This document shows positions 1 to 9,617 of a DNA stretch of 64,000 nucleotides, piece after piece. A program made the translations under genes and the position numbers. The notes under the pieces are model-generated. The model made no database searches, was not told the DNA's origin, and was given only the letters and a program-made list of their open reading frames with translations. Position 1 is the stretch's first letter. Every line of letters begins with the position of its first letter. The DNA is from Tanytarsus gracilentus (taxonomy: Eukaryota; Arthropoda; Insecta; Diptera; Chironomidae). The stretch lies in contig JAXRKN010000044.1 in NCBI GenBank assembly GCA_038502055.1, forward strand, positions 840,001 to 904,000. The letters are read 5' to 3'.

Positions 1-136
1 GAGCATTAAAAATGTTTTCATCCTTTTCGACTTGACTTTTCAATTTAATCTAAACCTGGAAATTAATTTTTTAATGCTGATTACGTTTGTTTTTTATTTT
101 TTTTGAATAAGTTATATCAGTGCCGCAGTGTTTCCT

Positions 137-611
137 TTTAGCGTAACCCACACAAGGTGTGGTACGCTTTATGCTCGTGATTCCGTCTGTCTGTCTGTTC
201 AGTGAGATCTCGGCCCGTGGCTTTGTTTGGTGGTTTGGGTTTTTTGGGGATGAGGTATGGCCGTGTCCTTTTTTTTTTTTTTGGTTTGTTTTTGATTTTT
301 TTTGGGGGGGGGGGGGGAAAATGAAACACAATTGGAAATGTAACAATTGAGCCAAATAGAAATAATGATACACAATGGAAAACAAAACATAATGAAAAAC
401 AGTCGAAAATGGAACATAGTGGCAAATAAATTTCCCAAAAAAAATATTTCCTTATGCTTCCCTTTCAGCTTTCCAAAAAATATTTTCCATTAGGCTTCTC
501 TTTTGGCTTCTTAATATTTAATAGGACTTCCCCATGTTACATTTTCAATACTGATCTGTTACAAGTGGGTTACGCGGCAACACCCACGTGTGGGTTTTGA
601 AACATTTTTTC
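137..611 (+). mobile_element. Short-ended interspersed element, copy 1 (Helentron/DINE-1-like)
   Basis: The left end carries GCGTAACCCAC (141-151), the start of a local hairpin closed by GGTGTGGTACGC (156-167). The right end carries the exact complement GTGGGTTACGC (565-575), followed by a second hairpin (ACCCAC-GT-GTGGGT, about 583-596) and GGGTTTTGAAACATTTTTT. About 70 bp of the right end is nearly identical to the right end of the copy at 13983-15361, while the interiors differ. The interior has a short (TCTG)n tract, T-runs and a 14-base G run (304-317). No protein is encoded; open frames here are incidental. Short subterminal inverted repeats, an end hairpin and a tandem-repeat core are the layout known for non-autonomous Helentrons of the DINE-1 type. 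That class assignment is inference. Confidence 0.65.
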
Positions 612-1070
612 GAAATGCTGCCTAAATTTGAGAGTTGGTTTTTTCTGATGAAGTTTAATTTAAGTTTCATTTTTGGGTTGAAATATTGTAGACCAACACA
701 CAAAGATTTAAATTAGCCAATATTTGATTCTAACTTAGCTGCCACCTATTTATCCCACTAGAGATCAATCCAATGTGCATCGGTGACTCCCTACTCTGAA
801 GTTTCACACTTTGAAGGACTGTAATCACTCAAAAAATATTATTTTCAATTTAGATTGCAGATTTGAGGAGCTTTTAGCAAGGCATACAAATTTTATAATG
901 TAACTCCATCCATTTCAAAAAAGGAAACACTGTGCACGCACGGTGATGACATAACTTTTAAAAAAATTGAAAACAAGCCTATCTATACACGCGTAAAAAA
1001 ATATATCATTTATTAGAATAACAAGATTATCTCATTAATATTATATGAATGAATTATGAGCTTTGTAAAT
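612..1070. other. Intergenic, no gene seen
   Basis: AT-rich sequence between the repeat element and the promoter of the small secreted gene. I see no exon, RNA gene or further repeat. Confidence 0.5.
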
Positions 1071-1075
1071 TTTTG

Positions 1076-1114
1076 AATAAAAGGACAACCGAATCCTCAT
1101 ATAATTATCAGTTT
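1076..1114 (+). promoter_or_regulatory. Core promoter of the small secreted protein gene
   Basis: A TATA-like box AATAAAAG (1076-1083) lies about 30 nt before an arthropod-type initiator TCAGTTT (1108-1114, A+1 at 1110). The ATG follows 47 nt later. The spacing matches a focused insect promoter. No downstream element was assessed. Confidence 0.5.
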
Positions 1115-1156
1115 AAATTCAATATTTTAGACGAGAACATCACCAAAAAAATTTAA

Positions 1157-1471
1157 ATGAACTTCAAAGTTACCTTATTTGTCACCATTGCTGTTGTCTG
1201 CGCTTTTATTGGCAAACCTGTGGAAGCTTCATCTTATGAGGATGCACTAGAAGGAGCTCTTGCTTGCGTGAAAGGTATCAATGCATCCGGAGACAATGGC
1301 TTGCTTATGGTTCAGAACTGTCTCTCAAGTTTGTTGGACACTCAAGGCAAAAGAGCTCTCCGTCAGTTACGGGATGAGGTTGAGGTCAAGGTCACTGTTA
1401 ATAGAGGAAGAATTACGGGCGGACCAAACAAGCAAGTTATCCTTGCTGAAATTGACAAATTGTTGGCTTAA
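1157..1471 (+). CDS. Small secreted protein of unknown function
   Basis: This single-exon gene encodes 104 residues. Residues 1-24 form a clear signal peptide: a Lys near the start, a hydrophobic core, and a probable cut after VEA. The mature chain is about 80 residues with only two cysteines (C37 and C55), which could form one disulphide, and a basic segment with RGRITGGPNK near the end. I do not recognise the family. A TATA/initiator promoter sits just upstream, which suggests strong or regulated expression of an extracellular product. A salivary, haemolymph or cuticle-associated role is possible, but nothing in the sequence shows it. The signal peptide, in-frame promoter and local coding bias make a real gene likely. 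Confidence 0.7.
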   Translation: MNFKVTLFVTIAVVCAFIGKPVEASSYEDALEGALACVKGINASGDNGLLMVQNCLSSLLDTQGKRALRQLRDEVEVKVTVNRGRITGGPNKQVILAEIDKLLA

Positions 1472-1900
1472 CAGTGAAATATTCGAAATAATATTAATGT
1501 CGAAATTTAATTGATTAAAATTGCAAGAAAAATTGAAAAAATTATTTTTGATTTCGTTTTAATTGTTTTTTTTTCAAGGGCTGAAAGCATAGTGGTAGGT
1601 GGCCGTCAAGGCCCGTGATGGCCCGCCAGGGCTCACAAAACTCTAAGATAATTTTAAATTTATCAATTTTAATTGGCAAATTAAAAAAAATTTACTTGTA
1701 TAGCTGAACTCGTCATCGGACCAGGAATCGGTTGACATTAAAGATTTTTGAGGAATGTCCTTCATGATTAACCATTGCAACGGAGTAGGGAGCTATTGGA
1801 AATGGCAACGCCGTTTGCAGACCCATCTTGTTTAATGTTTATTTCGCTTTAAAAAAATCTCAAATCGCGTAAAATTGATAAGATTAAAAAATACAAAAAT
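1472..1900. other. Intergenic with a GC-rich patch
   Basis: The interval includes the 3' region of the secreted-protein gene (an ATTAAA lies at 1514-1519). It also holds an isolated GC-rich patch at about 1598-1634 in which GGCCC/GGGC words can fold back on each other. No coding exon is seen. Confidence 0.4.
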
Positions 1901-1906
1901 TCAGTT
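1901..1906 (+). promoter_or_regulatory. Initiator-like TCAGTT before CYP4
   Basis: TCAGTT, the insect initiator core, lies only 13 nt before the CYP4 ATG (1916), with an A/T-rich TATA-like stretch about 20-25 nt upstream. If used, the 5' leader would be very short. Confidence 0.3.
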
Positions 1907-1915
1907 CGCTTCACG

Positions 1916-3787
1916 ATGTGGTTCATTTATGTCGCAATATTAATATTGTTATTCATTTATTTACTTGATGATTTTTTACTGGACAAAAGACAGTTTGAGC
2001 TTTACAAAAAATTTCCCTCACCTCCGAGACTCCCTTTAATAGGTCACGCTTACATTGCTTTGTTTGTTAAACCTAAAGGTGAGTTTTTAAATTTAATTTT
2101 TAAAATTTATTATTTGAAAATTATATTAATTAAATGCTTATCAATTTTTTGACTTGTTTAAAAAAAATTAATTTTCTCTTGTGGCGCAGAATTGTTAAAA
2201 AAATCAGAGTTAGATTAAAGTCCTTCAATTTTAATCTTACACGAATAATTCTTTTAATTATCAAATATTTTAAATAGATTTCGTTGATCTTTTGAAGAGA
2301 ATTCGCAAAAGATTTCCCACATCGACTATTGCCGGCTATATTGGAAATAATTTGGAAGTGGGAATTTCAGGTAAATTAATAATTTGAATTTAATTAGTTT
2401 AGTTTTCATTTACGATATTTTTTCAGACTACAAATATATCGAAAAAATTTTAACTGACAACCGATTTATCTCGAAAAGCTCACTTTACAGGTAAACTTGT
2501 TTAAAATTATTGAAGTATTAATTAAATTAATTTAAAAAAATAAAATAATTTTAATATTTCATTTCAGCTTTCTCGGCGACATCCTTGGCGATGGACTTTT
2601 GTTCAGTACAAATCAAAAGTGGTTCAATCGGCGACGAGTCATCACACCAACATTTCATTTTAAAATTCTCGAGCAATTTTTTGACATTTTTCAAAAGCAG
2701 AGCGAAAGTTTGGTTGAAAAGCTTAAAGAGAAATGTGATGAGAGCGCAATTGATATTCTTCCACTTATCAACAGTTGTGTTTTGAAATCACTTTGTGGTA
2801 AAAATGTTTTAAATTTTTTAAAAATTCAACGGATTTTTTAAAAAATGATTCAAATTTCTAGAAACTGCCATGGGCTATGAGATGCAAGATCAAGACAGCG
2901 ACAATATTTATTTAAAAGCTGTTCGAGAGCTCAACTATCATGTCGCTAATTCTTTTCTCTCTCCTTGGCATCGAATAAAATTTATTTACAATTTAACACC
3001 CACAAAACGAGCCAAAGACAAATGTGCGAACGTTATGAGAAAATTTACAACAAAAATCATCGAAGAAAGAAGAAAATTTCTCGCACAAATCGATAAAAAT
3101 AGTTTAGAACTTTTGGATGATGTTGGATTGAAGAAGAAAATGTGCTTGCTTGATGTTTTATTGCTGTCGACGGTTGAAAATAAACCTTTGAGTAATTCGG
3201 AAATTCAGGAAGAAGTTGACACTTTTACTTTCGCTGGACATGATACGACAACCAATGCCATTTCATTCACACTTTATATGATCGCAAAGCATTTCGAAGT
3301 TCAAAAGAAATTAAACGATGAAATTGACGAAATTTTACCACGTGGCGAAAAACTAAATTTTAAAATTTTGGGAAAATTCAAATATCTCGAAATGGTTATT
3401 AAAGAAACTTTACGGCTTTATCCGCCAGTTCCGATAATTTCACGAAGACTTTTCGAAGAAGTGCAAGTTGGTGATTTTGTGGCACCTGCAAATGCAAATT
3501 TTAATTTAGCCCTCTACGAAATTTTCAGGAATGAAAAAGATTTTGAAAATCCCGAAAATTTCGTTCCGGAAAGATTTTTATCAAACATTCCACCCTTCGC
3601 TTTTATTCCTTTTAGTGCTGGAATTAGAAATTGCATTGGCCAAAAATTCGCAATGATTAAAATCAAAACAAGCGTGATTAACATTTTGAGGAATTTCGAG
3701 TTGATTGATTGCAAAATAAAGCCGAAAGTAGAGCTTCACATCACGATGAAATGCAATAAACTTTTTATTGGACTCAAGAGGAAATAA
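1916..3787 (+). CDS. Cytochrome P450, CYP4 family
   Basis: Five coding exons (1916-2078, 2278-2370, 2427-2490, 2568-2797, 2862-3787) give 491 residues, a normal P450 length. This is a haem monooxygenase of the ER membrane. CYP4 enzymes typically hydroxylate fatty acids, hormones, hydrocarbons or xenobiotics; the substrate here is unknown. Visible landmarks are an N-terminal membrane anchor followed by a Pro-rich hinge (PSPPRLP), the CYP4 signature CETAMG (183-188), the I-helix oxygen-activation motif AGHDTTT (308-314), ExxR (ETLR, 365-368), PERF, and the haem loop FSAGIRNCIG with ligand C441. The stretch between PERF and the haem loop is several residues shorter than usual. The stop lies 67 bp from the stop of the opposing APC10 gene. 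Confidence 0.93.
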
Positions 3788-3854
3788 AATTTAACGGAAT
3801 TAACTAAGTGTTTTTTTTTTAAATATATGTACAAAGTTCTTCGCAAGACAGAAT

Positions 3855-4484
3855 CTATCGAATCGTGGCGAATTGCTGAAACTCTACCGTTGAAAATTCA
3901 TTGAAATTATCTAGCGCTAGATTCTTTTTCGCCTCAGTTGGTGAGTGAATTTTAATTTGCCGCATGTGAGTGTCTCGGCCATTCTGATGATTACTAATTA
4001 CGGCAATTTGAATCATAAAAGTTCGAATTGGTTTTTCGCGGATATTTTTAATGGGAACGACAATCCATCCTGATGGTTCACTTAAATCGATAATTTCGAT
4101 TTCATTTAGATCATTAAAGTGAGTGCCGCAGCGAATGGAAATTCTTGATGGAGTGTATGACTCGTCGAGCTTGTAATCGCTGTAGATGTAAATTTGACTG
4201 ATTGTTGTCTTGCGATGAAACTGGATGTTCACTAAATGAGGCAATTGACCGTCTGATTGCCAGTATGTCTCCATCGAGTTGTCACGAAGCTGCTCAACGC
4301 CAAATCCTAAAAAAAATCAAGCTTGAATTTTATTTGAAAATTATAAAAATTAAAACTTACCCGGTTTGCATGATGAAAGCGACCAAACCGCTTGCCCTCC
4401 AACCTCTCTCACCTCTCCACTTCTTTCAGCGTGAAATGGACACTGGCTTTCATTATTTTCAGTCGTTCTCGTTGGAATATTCAT
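3855..4484 (-). CDS. APC10: Anaphase-promoting complex subunit 10 (DOC domain)
   Basis: Two exons (4361-4484 and 3855-4306) separated by a 54-bp intron give 191 residues. APC10/Doc1 is the APC/C subunit that, with the coactivator, forms the degron receptor and makes ubiquitination processive in the nucleus and cytoplasm of dividing cells. The splice joins SSCKPG to FGVEQLRDNSMETYWQSDG, which reads as the conserved DOC core; further hallmarks are PHLVNIQF, DESYTPS, EPSGW and NHQNGRDTHMRQI. The protein ends in Ile-Arg, the IR tail known to dock on TPR subunits. I chose the ATG at 4484 because it gives the usual N-terminal length; an in-frame ATG at 4580 would add 32 residues. Its polyadenylation signal may lie inside the last CYP4 exon (TTTATT on +, 3763-3768). 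Confidence 0.95.
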
Positions 4485-4695
4485 TATAAAATTATTTTGC
4501 GGTATTTTTTTTGTAAACAAATAAGTTTGAGTTATCGAGGTTGCGAAAGAATTCAAATTTTTCCCTAACGGTTTTTGCATCCTTATCGAAAGTGCATTTT
4601 TAATTTTAACATGCTTTCTCTCAACTCAGACTCATCTTATCAGTTATTGGTGAAACATCTCGAGTGCATTTCACTGTTTAAACAATTTTTTGATC

Positions 4696-5807
4696 ATGAT
4701 AACGTCTGGCATTCTCGTTGCGCTCTCATTCGGAAGTGCACTTATAGGAAAAAGTTTAATTTATGAAAAAAATACCGAAGCGTGGGAAAAATTTAAGGTG
4801 AGATGATTTCAGCTTGTTCTGATTGACAGTGTCTCTAAAAAAATTTAAATTTTTTTTGTTATGATAAATTAATTTAAATTAAAATTTTCCAGAATGATTT
4901 CAACAAAACTTACAATTCAACCTCAGAAGACAATTTAAAGCGCCAAATTTTTCTCATCAATTTAAATCTCATAAAACGCCACAACTCTAAAAGTCAAAGC
5001 ACCTTTAAGGTCGCCATAAATCAATTTTCAGATTTTACATACAACGAAATACTTAAAATCAACGAACCGATAGACATTCATGAATTTAATTTCACAGATT
5101 TTATCGATTTGAATGTCTACAATTTTCTCGAAAGTTCTGACGTAAAAGTGCCTGACTCATTTGATTTGCGTGAAAGAGGAGTCGTGACACGAGTGAGAGA
5201 TCAAAAACTGTGCGGATCTTGCTATGCATTTTCATCTTTAAGTGCAATTGAGAGTCAGCTCATTTTAAAGCATAATAAAAGTTATGAACTTTCAGTTCAA
5301 GAATTGCTCGATTGTGGATTGAGTCATGGCACTTTAAATTGCCTTGGTGGAGTTATTGAAGGAGTATTTTCATACATCGAGTCCAAAGAGGGAATTAGTT
5401 TAGAGAAAAATTATCCTTATCGTGGTGACGAGGGAGTTTGTAAAGATTTAAAAGATCGAGTGAGAATTTCAATAAAAGGATTTTACCGACTTGAAAACGA
5501 GAGTGAAGAAACCTTAAAAGCAGCTCTTTACCTACATGGTCCTATAATTGTGTTATTCGATTGCCTTCACGATCTCTTCATAAAATATTCAAGTGGAATT
5601 TATTTCGATTCTGAGTGCTCAACATCAAACGAATTTACGCATGCCGCTTTAATTGTCGGCTATGGTACTGAAGATGGAATTGACTTTTGGATTGTGAAAA
5701 ATTCTTGGGGAACCACGTGGGGTGAAAATGGATATTTTAGAATAGCAAGAAATAAAAATTTTCATTGTCAAATCGGAAAATTTGGACAAATTCCAATTTT
5801 AGAGTAA
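4696..5807 (+). CDS. Papain-family (C1A) cysteine protease, copy 1
   Basis: Two exons (4696-4797, 4893-5807) encode a 338-residue pre-proenzyme. The order is a hydrophobic signal segment (about 1-19), an I29 prodomain with an ERFNIN-like helix and a GNFD-like NQFSD, then a mature domain from about residue 122 (PDSFDLR). The catalytic set is complete: oxyanion Q138, C144, H284 and N304 (KNSWG). The residue after the catalytic Cys is Tyr (CGSCYAF) where papains and cathepsins L/B have Trp, and QGxCGS is altered to QKLCGS. Secreted, digestive or lysosomal proteolysis is the likely role. An AATAAA lies at 5823-5828. The next gene is its tandem duplicate, with the intron at the same place in the prodomain (after WxKFK). 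Confidence 0.9.
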
Positions 5808-6102
5808 AAGTAAACTTTTTTGAATAAAAAATCGTATTTAATTTTTTTACTCGTAGAGAATTTAAATAATTGTGTAATTAATCTCAATTCTTATCAACTT
5901 TCATGAGTCACAACGTAAATAAAAACTCTTGGAGGCATGTCTGTGAGTACTCACAAAGACGCAATCATAATCATGAATGAGAATTAAAAAATCTGTGCTT
6001 TAATTCTAAAGCATTTTTTTGCAATTGTCCCTCGAGAGAATTTAAAGTTAGTCTCTTATCATCTTCGCTGGGGAGAAGAGTGAATTTAATTTATTTCATA
6101 AA

Positions 6103-7291
6103 ATGTTTCTGTCGTACGTAGCATTAGGAATTTATTATTTAAACTTATACGCATCATCGGTCGAAGGTGATAGGTTATGGATGAAATTTAAGGTAGGCAA
6201 AATTTAATGAAAATTTTTTAAAAATCTGTTTAAAAGTTTTAGTGACAATTAAAATTATCAGCGTCATTTTCAAAAATTTTATGCTGATAACAAATTTTTT
6301 TTAATTGAAGGCTGATTTTAACAAAACCTACTCAAACAATGAAGAAATAAAACGTAAGAAAATTTTCTTTGAGAACCTGGGAACTCTTCGATTCCACAAC
6401 TTGAAGCATGCATTTGGCGCTAGTTCATTTTTGATGGGAATCAATGAAAAATCTGACGCTAGTTTCAATGAGTATTTGAATTTTCAATCGCCAGATAGAA
6501 ATCCACCGCCAAAAGACGAATACTCGCAACAGCTTTTAGATCCCGAAATTAAATATTCTCACTTTTATATTCGTGGAGATATTCCAGAAAAATTTGATTG
6601 GCGAGATCACATTTCAATGACGAGCGTTAAAAATCAGAAAAAATGCGGCGCTTGCTATGCATTTGCTGTTTTGGGTGCCATCGAGAGTTTAATTTTCAAG
6701 CAAACTGGAAAAGTTGTGGATTTATCTGCACAGGAGATTATTGATTGCGGTAAAGGATACCGTTCATTTGGTTGCAATGGAGGAAATGATATTGGTGTTT
6801 TATACTACATCAAAGAAAATGGCATAAGTTATGAAAAAGATTATCCCTACACTGCAAGACAGGGCTCATGTAGGAGAAATGAAACGCATGATAGATTTTA
6901 TTTGAATTTCACAAAAATCATGACAGCCTCGTTAGAATCATCGGAAGAAGAGGAAGAGCTCACGAGACAGTTGCTGCTTTATGGACCAACAATTGTTTCA
7001 ATGGATCACCTTCATGAATCGTTTATGAGATACTCGAGTGGAATTTACTACGAGTCGGATTGTTCTCAAAAAAAAGACGATTCATCGCACACCGTCTTGC
7101 TCGTTGGCTACGGCTCTGAAGAAGGCAATGACTATTGGATTGTAAAAAATTCATTTGGAAGAAGTTGGGGTGAGGATGGATATTTTCGAATAGCTAGAAA
7201 TAAAAATAATCACTGTCTCATTGCATCGTTCTCAACTTCAATCGACACAGCTGAGAAAGTGTTTAATAATTATAACGAACAAAATGCGTGA
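6103..7291 (+). CDS. Papain-family (C1A) cysteine protease, copy 2
   Basis: Two exons (6103-6192, 6311-7291) encode 356 residues. Like its neighbour it has a signal peptide, an I29-type prodomain beginning MKFKADFNKTY, and a papain catalytic domain from about residue 121. Q139, C145, H290 and N310 are present, so it should be active. It departs further from consensus than copy 1: CGACYAF at the nucleophile, NSFG for NSWG at the Asn, and an acidic insert (SSEEEEE) in the right-hand domain. It also has a longer prodomain-to-mature linker rich in Pro, Asp and Gln, and a C-terminal extension after the final strand. AATAAA is at 7382-7387. The shared intron position and order indicate a local duplication followed by divergence. 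Confidence 0.9.
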
Positions 7292-7564
7292 TAAGAAGTA
7301 ATTCCTCGAAAAAAATTATCTCACTTAATTTAAATTTTAAAGTGTGTTGCAACGCAATTGTATAAAGTGTAAATTAAACTCAATAAAGAATTAAATTTTT
7401 GACCATTAAAAATTCCACGTGAAATGTTCAACTTTAAAAAACCGTTACAAAAAAATTTGAATTCTGTCCAGCGGGTCTTGTCACTTTCATGTTCTAATTT
7501 TTTAATCAAAAACTAAAATAATTTCATAAATTAAGCAATTTTTCGATCATCAGCACATCTCCAA

Positions 7565-8012
7565 ATGAGTGCGTGGATTGAAGAAGCTGCAGAAGAATTA
7601 CAAGACATCGAGAAGAGCTTCGAAGACAATTTTGTCGCGAGCAATTGCAAGGAATTTCAAAAATTGGACGATCACGAAAAATATCTTGAAATTTTAGGTG
7701 AAATTAATTAATTTGATATCCAAAAATTTGTAATTAATGCATCGATAAATAATTCCAGAATCTAAATTAAAGAAAATCAAGAAAAATTCGAGTGTTCTCG
7801 CACAGCTCAAAGAAAAACGCGAAGAGTGCATTGAAAATCTTCTAAACACATCCGGAACTATCACAACAGAAGACGATATAGCGCTCGATAGATCCATTGA
7901 AGCGAACAAAATTGTCAATCATTTGATTCCAGAGCAAGCTCAAACTGTGGGTGAAATTGTTCACTTAGTCAAGCACGACTTGCTGGATCTCCAGAAACAA
8001 GAAGAAGAATAA
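7565..8012 (+). CDS. Small helical/coiled-coil protein, unknown function
   Basis: Two exons (7565-7697, 7759-8012; 61-bp intron) encode 128 residues. The protein is rich in Glu, Lys, Leu and Ile, with no signal peptide or membrane segment. Its heptad-like stretches (IEEAAEELQDIEKSF; LAQLKEKREECIENLL) predict a mostly alpha-helical, possibly coiled-coil protein, the type seen in small subunits of scaffolding or kinetochore complexes. I do not recognise the family and assign no role. The frame is preserved across the splice and the donor and acceptor are good. Its stop (8010-8012) is only 12 nt before the ATG of sepiapterin reductase, so the two may share a transcript, or the downstream promoter may lie within this gene. 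Confidence 0.75.
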
Positions 8013-8024
8013 AAAAGGTAAAAG

Positions 8025-8819
8025 ATGGCAAATGCTATAAATTTAACTGATAAGCTAGCCTATTTGCTTATCACGGGTGCAAGTAGAGGAATTGGTAAAA
8101 CTATGGCTATTGAGACGTCAAAGAATCTTCGAAGTGGTTCAGTTGTGGTTTTAATTGCGAGGAATCTGCAAGGTCTAGAAGCGACAAAATCTGAAATTTT
8201 AAATTTCAACGGAAGCTTGAAAGTAATCGTAAAGTCCTTGGATCTGACTAAGCCATCTGTCGAGGAATTCGATGAGATAATTGCAAGCTCATTTGATAGT
8301 TCAGTCAACTTTGATCTTGCTTTCGCCATTCACAATGTGGGCACTTTAGGCGACATTACAAAGTGGGTAAAAGACATCTCGAGCTACGATGAGTTGGAGC
8401 CTTATTTCACTGTCAACGTTCATGCACCAACTCTACTCAACAATCGTCTATTGAAAGTCATTCCATCGAGTACGAAAAAGCTCATCGTTAACATCACTTC
8501 AAAAGCTGGAATTTGTGCTTTTAAAAGTTTTGGCTTTTACTGCATGGGTAAAGCAGCACGGGAAATGTACTTTCGTATGCTTGCTGAAGAGGAAGAAGAC
8601 ATTTTAGTTTTAAATTACAGCCCCGGCCCTGTTGAAAGTGACATGACTATGTACGCTCAAAACAGTTCGATTTCAACCGAGACATCAGGCATGTTTAAAA
8701 ATTTGCGTGATACTGGAACAATTCTCACAACTGAACAAACAACTAAAAGATTCCTTGAGGTCATTGCGAAGGGAAAATTTAAGTCTGGTGATCATGTTGA
8801 CTATTATGATAAAATTTAA
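8025..8819 (+). CDS. Sptr: Sepiapterin reductase
   Basis: This intronless gene encodes 264 residues, the usual length. The enzyme is a cytosolic NADPH-dependent short-chain dehydrogenase that makes the last reductions from 6-pyruvoyl-tetrahydropterin to tetrahydrobiopterin, the cofactor for aromatic amino acid hydroxylases, and also feeds pterin pigments. Visible are the Rossmann nucleotide loop TGASRGIG (17-24), HNVGTLG, the catalytic Ser159-Tyr172-Lys176 set (NITS; YCMGK), the NYSPGPVESDM loop and the family-typical C-terminal GDHVDYYD, whose Asp binds the pterin. AATAAA is at 8850-8855. It starts 12 nt after the stop of the upstream helical-protein gene, with no room for a conventional intergenic promoter. 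Confidence 0.93.
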   Translation: MANAINLTDKLAYLLITGASRGIGKTMAIETSKNLRSGSVVVLIARNLQGLEATKSEILNFNGSLKVIVKSLDLTKPSVEEFDEIIASSFDSSVNFDLAFAIHNVGTLGDITKWVKDISSYDELEPYFTVNVHAPTLLNNRLLKVIPSSTKKLIVNITSKAGICAFKSFGFYCMGKAAREMYFRMLAEEEEDILVLNYSPGPVESDMTMYAQNSSISTETSGMFKNLRDTGTILTTEQTTKRFLEVIAKGKFKSGDHVDYYDKI

Positions 8820-8905
8820 TCCATTCCACTTGTATCCCTGAAGCTCTCTAATAAAAGTTGTCTTATGAAATCGCTAAATTTCTCTTTTAATCTCATTGCA
8901 GCAAG

Positions 8906-9214
8906 ATGATTTCAAAATCTACTTTCTTGTTTCTATCAAATTTCGCGTATAAAAACAGGCTCACAATTCCAGTGATGGTAACAATAGCATTTCTAGTCTG
9001 CAATTTTAGGTATGAAACTTTCTCTCTAGACACGATAATACTTTAAATTTAATTTAGGTGGGAGGTTGAGATATCAATTCAAACTGAGCGAATACAGCTG
9101 CAGGCAAATAATTCTGATAATGATGACATTGAGGAGCTATCAAATGACGATTCCGATGAATATGAGCCTGTGACTGACGACGACATAACAGAAGGGGAAG
9201 ACGAATTGATTTAA
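8906..9214 (+). CDS. Small acidic single-pass membrane protein, unknown
   Basis: Two exons (8906-9009, 9058-9214) around a 48-bp intron would encode 86 residues. Residues about 21-35 (TIPVMVTIAFLVCNF) form a likely membrane segment. The remaining half is strongly acidic, with runs of Asp and Glu (DNDDIEELSNDDSDEYE). A good splice-acceptor-like tract (TCTCATTGCAG, 8891-8901) sits right before the ATG, so a 5' untranslated exon may exist upstream. AATAAA is at 9236-9241. I do not recognise the family. The intron is near the lower limit for insects but has GT-AG ends, and both frames stay open when joined. It could be a lineage-specific gene, and there is a smaller chance that it is not a gene. 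Confidence 0.5.
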
Positions 9215-9617
9215 TTCAAAGCTCTTATCTAATTTAATAAATTATTGTGATCTCAAAATTATTAATTCTTAATAGTGTGTCAAATAAAACTGTAATTTTT
9301 ATATTGCGCAAGTTTTTATTAGAATTTTTTTCTTATGTCACTGGATGAAATGTTTTTAACAACTTTTTTTTCTAATCTCTCTTTATAGTGTGTAAATATT
9401 TTTAAAATAGAAGCAGAGCAAAAAATTCTGTACAGATATGAAATTGAAAGATTTTTATATGAAAAATAAATCTGAAGATTTTTTAACGCAAAATGAGAGT
9501 GAAATTAAAAATTTAATGACCTCGTGCTTAAATCTTCTTTCGTCACGTTCCAAATCAATCGCTTAACTTAAAGGCAAATTTCTTCTCTCTATGTACATTT
9601 GACTTTCATTATAATGT
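9215..9617. other. Convergent 3' regions
   Basis: These are the 3' ends of the acidic membrane protein gene (+) and Miro (-). A Miro-strand AATAAA (TTTATT on +) lies at 9315-9320. No coding exon is seen. Confidence 0.4.
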
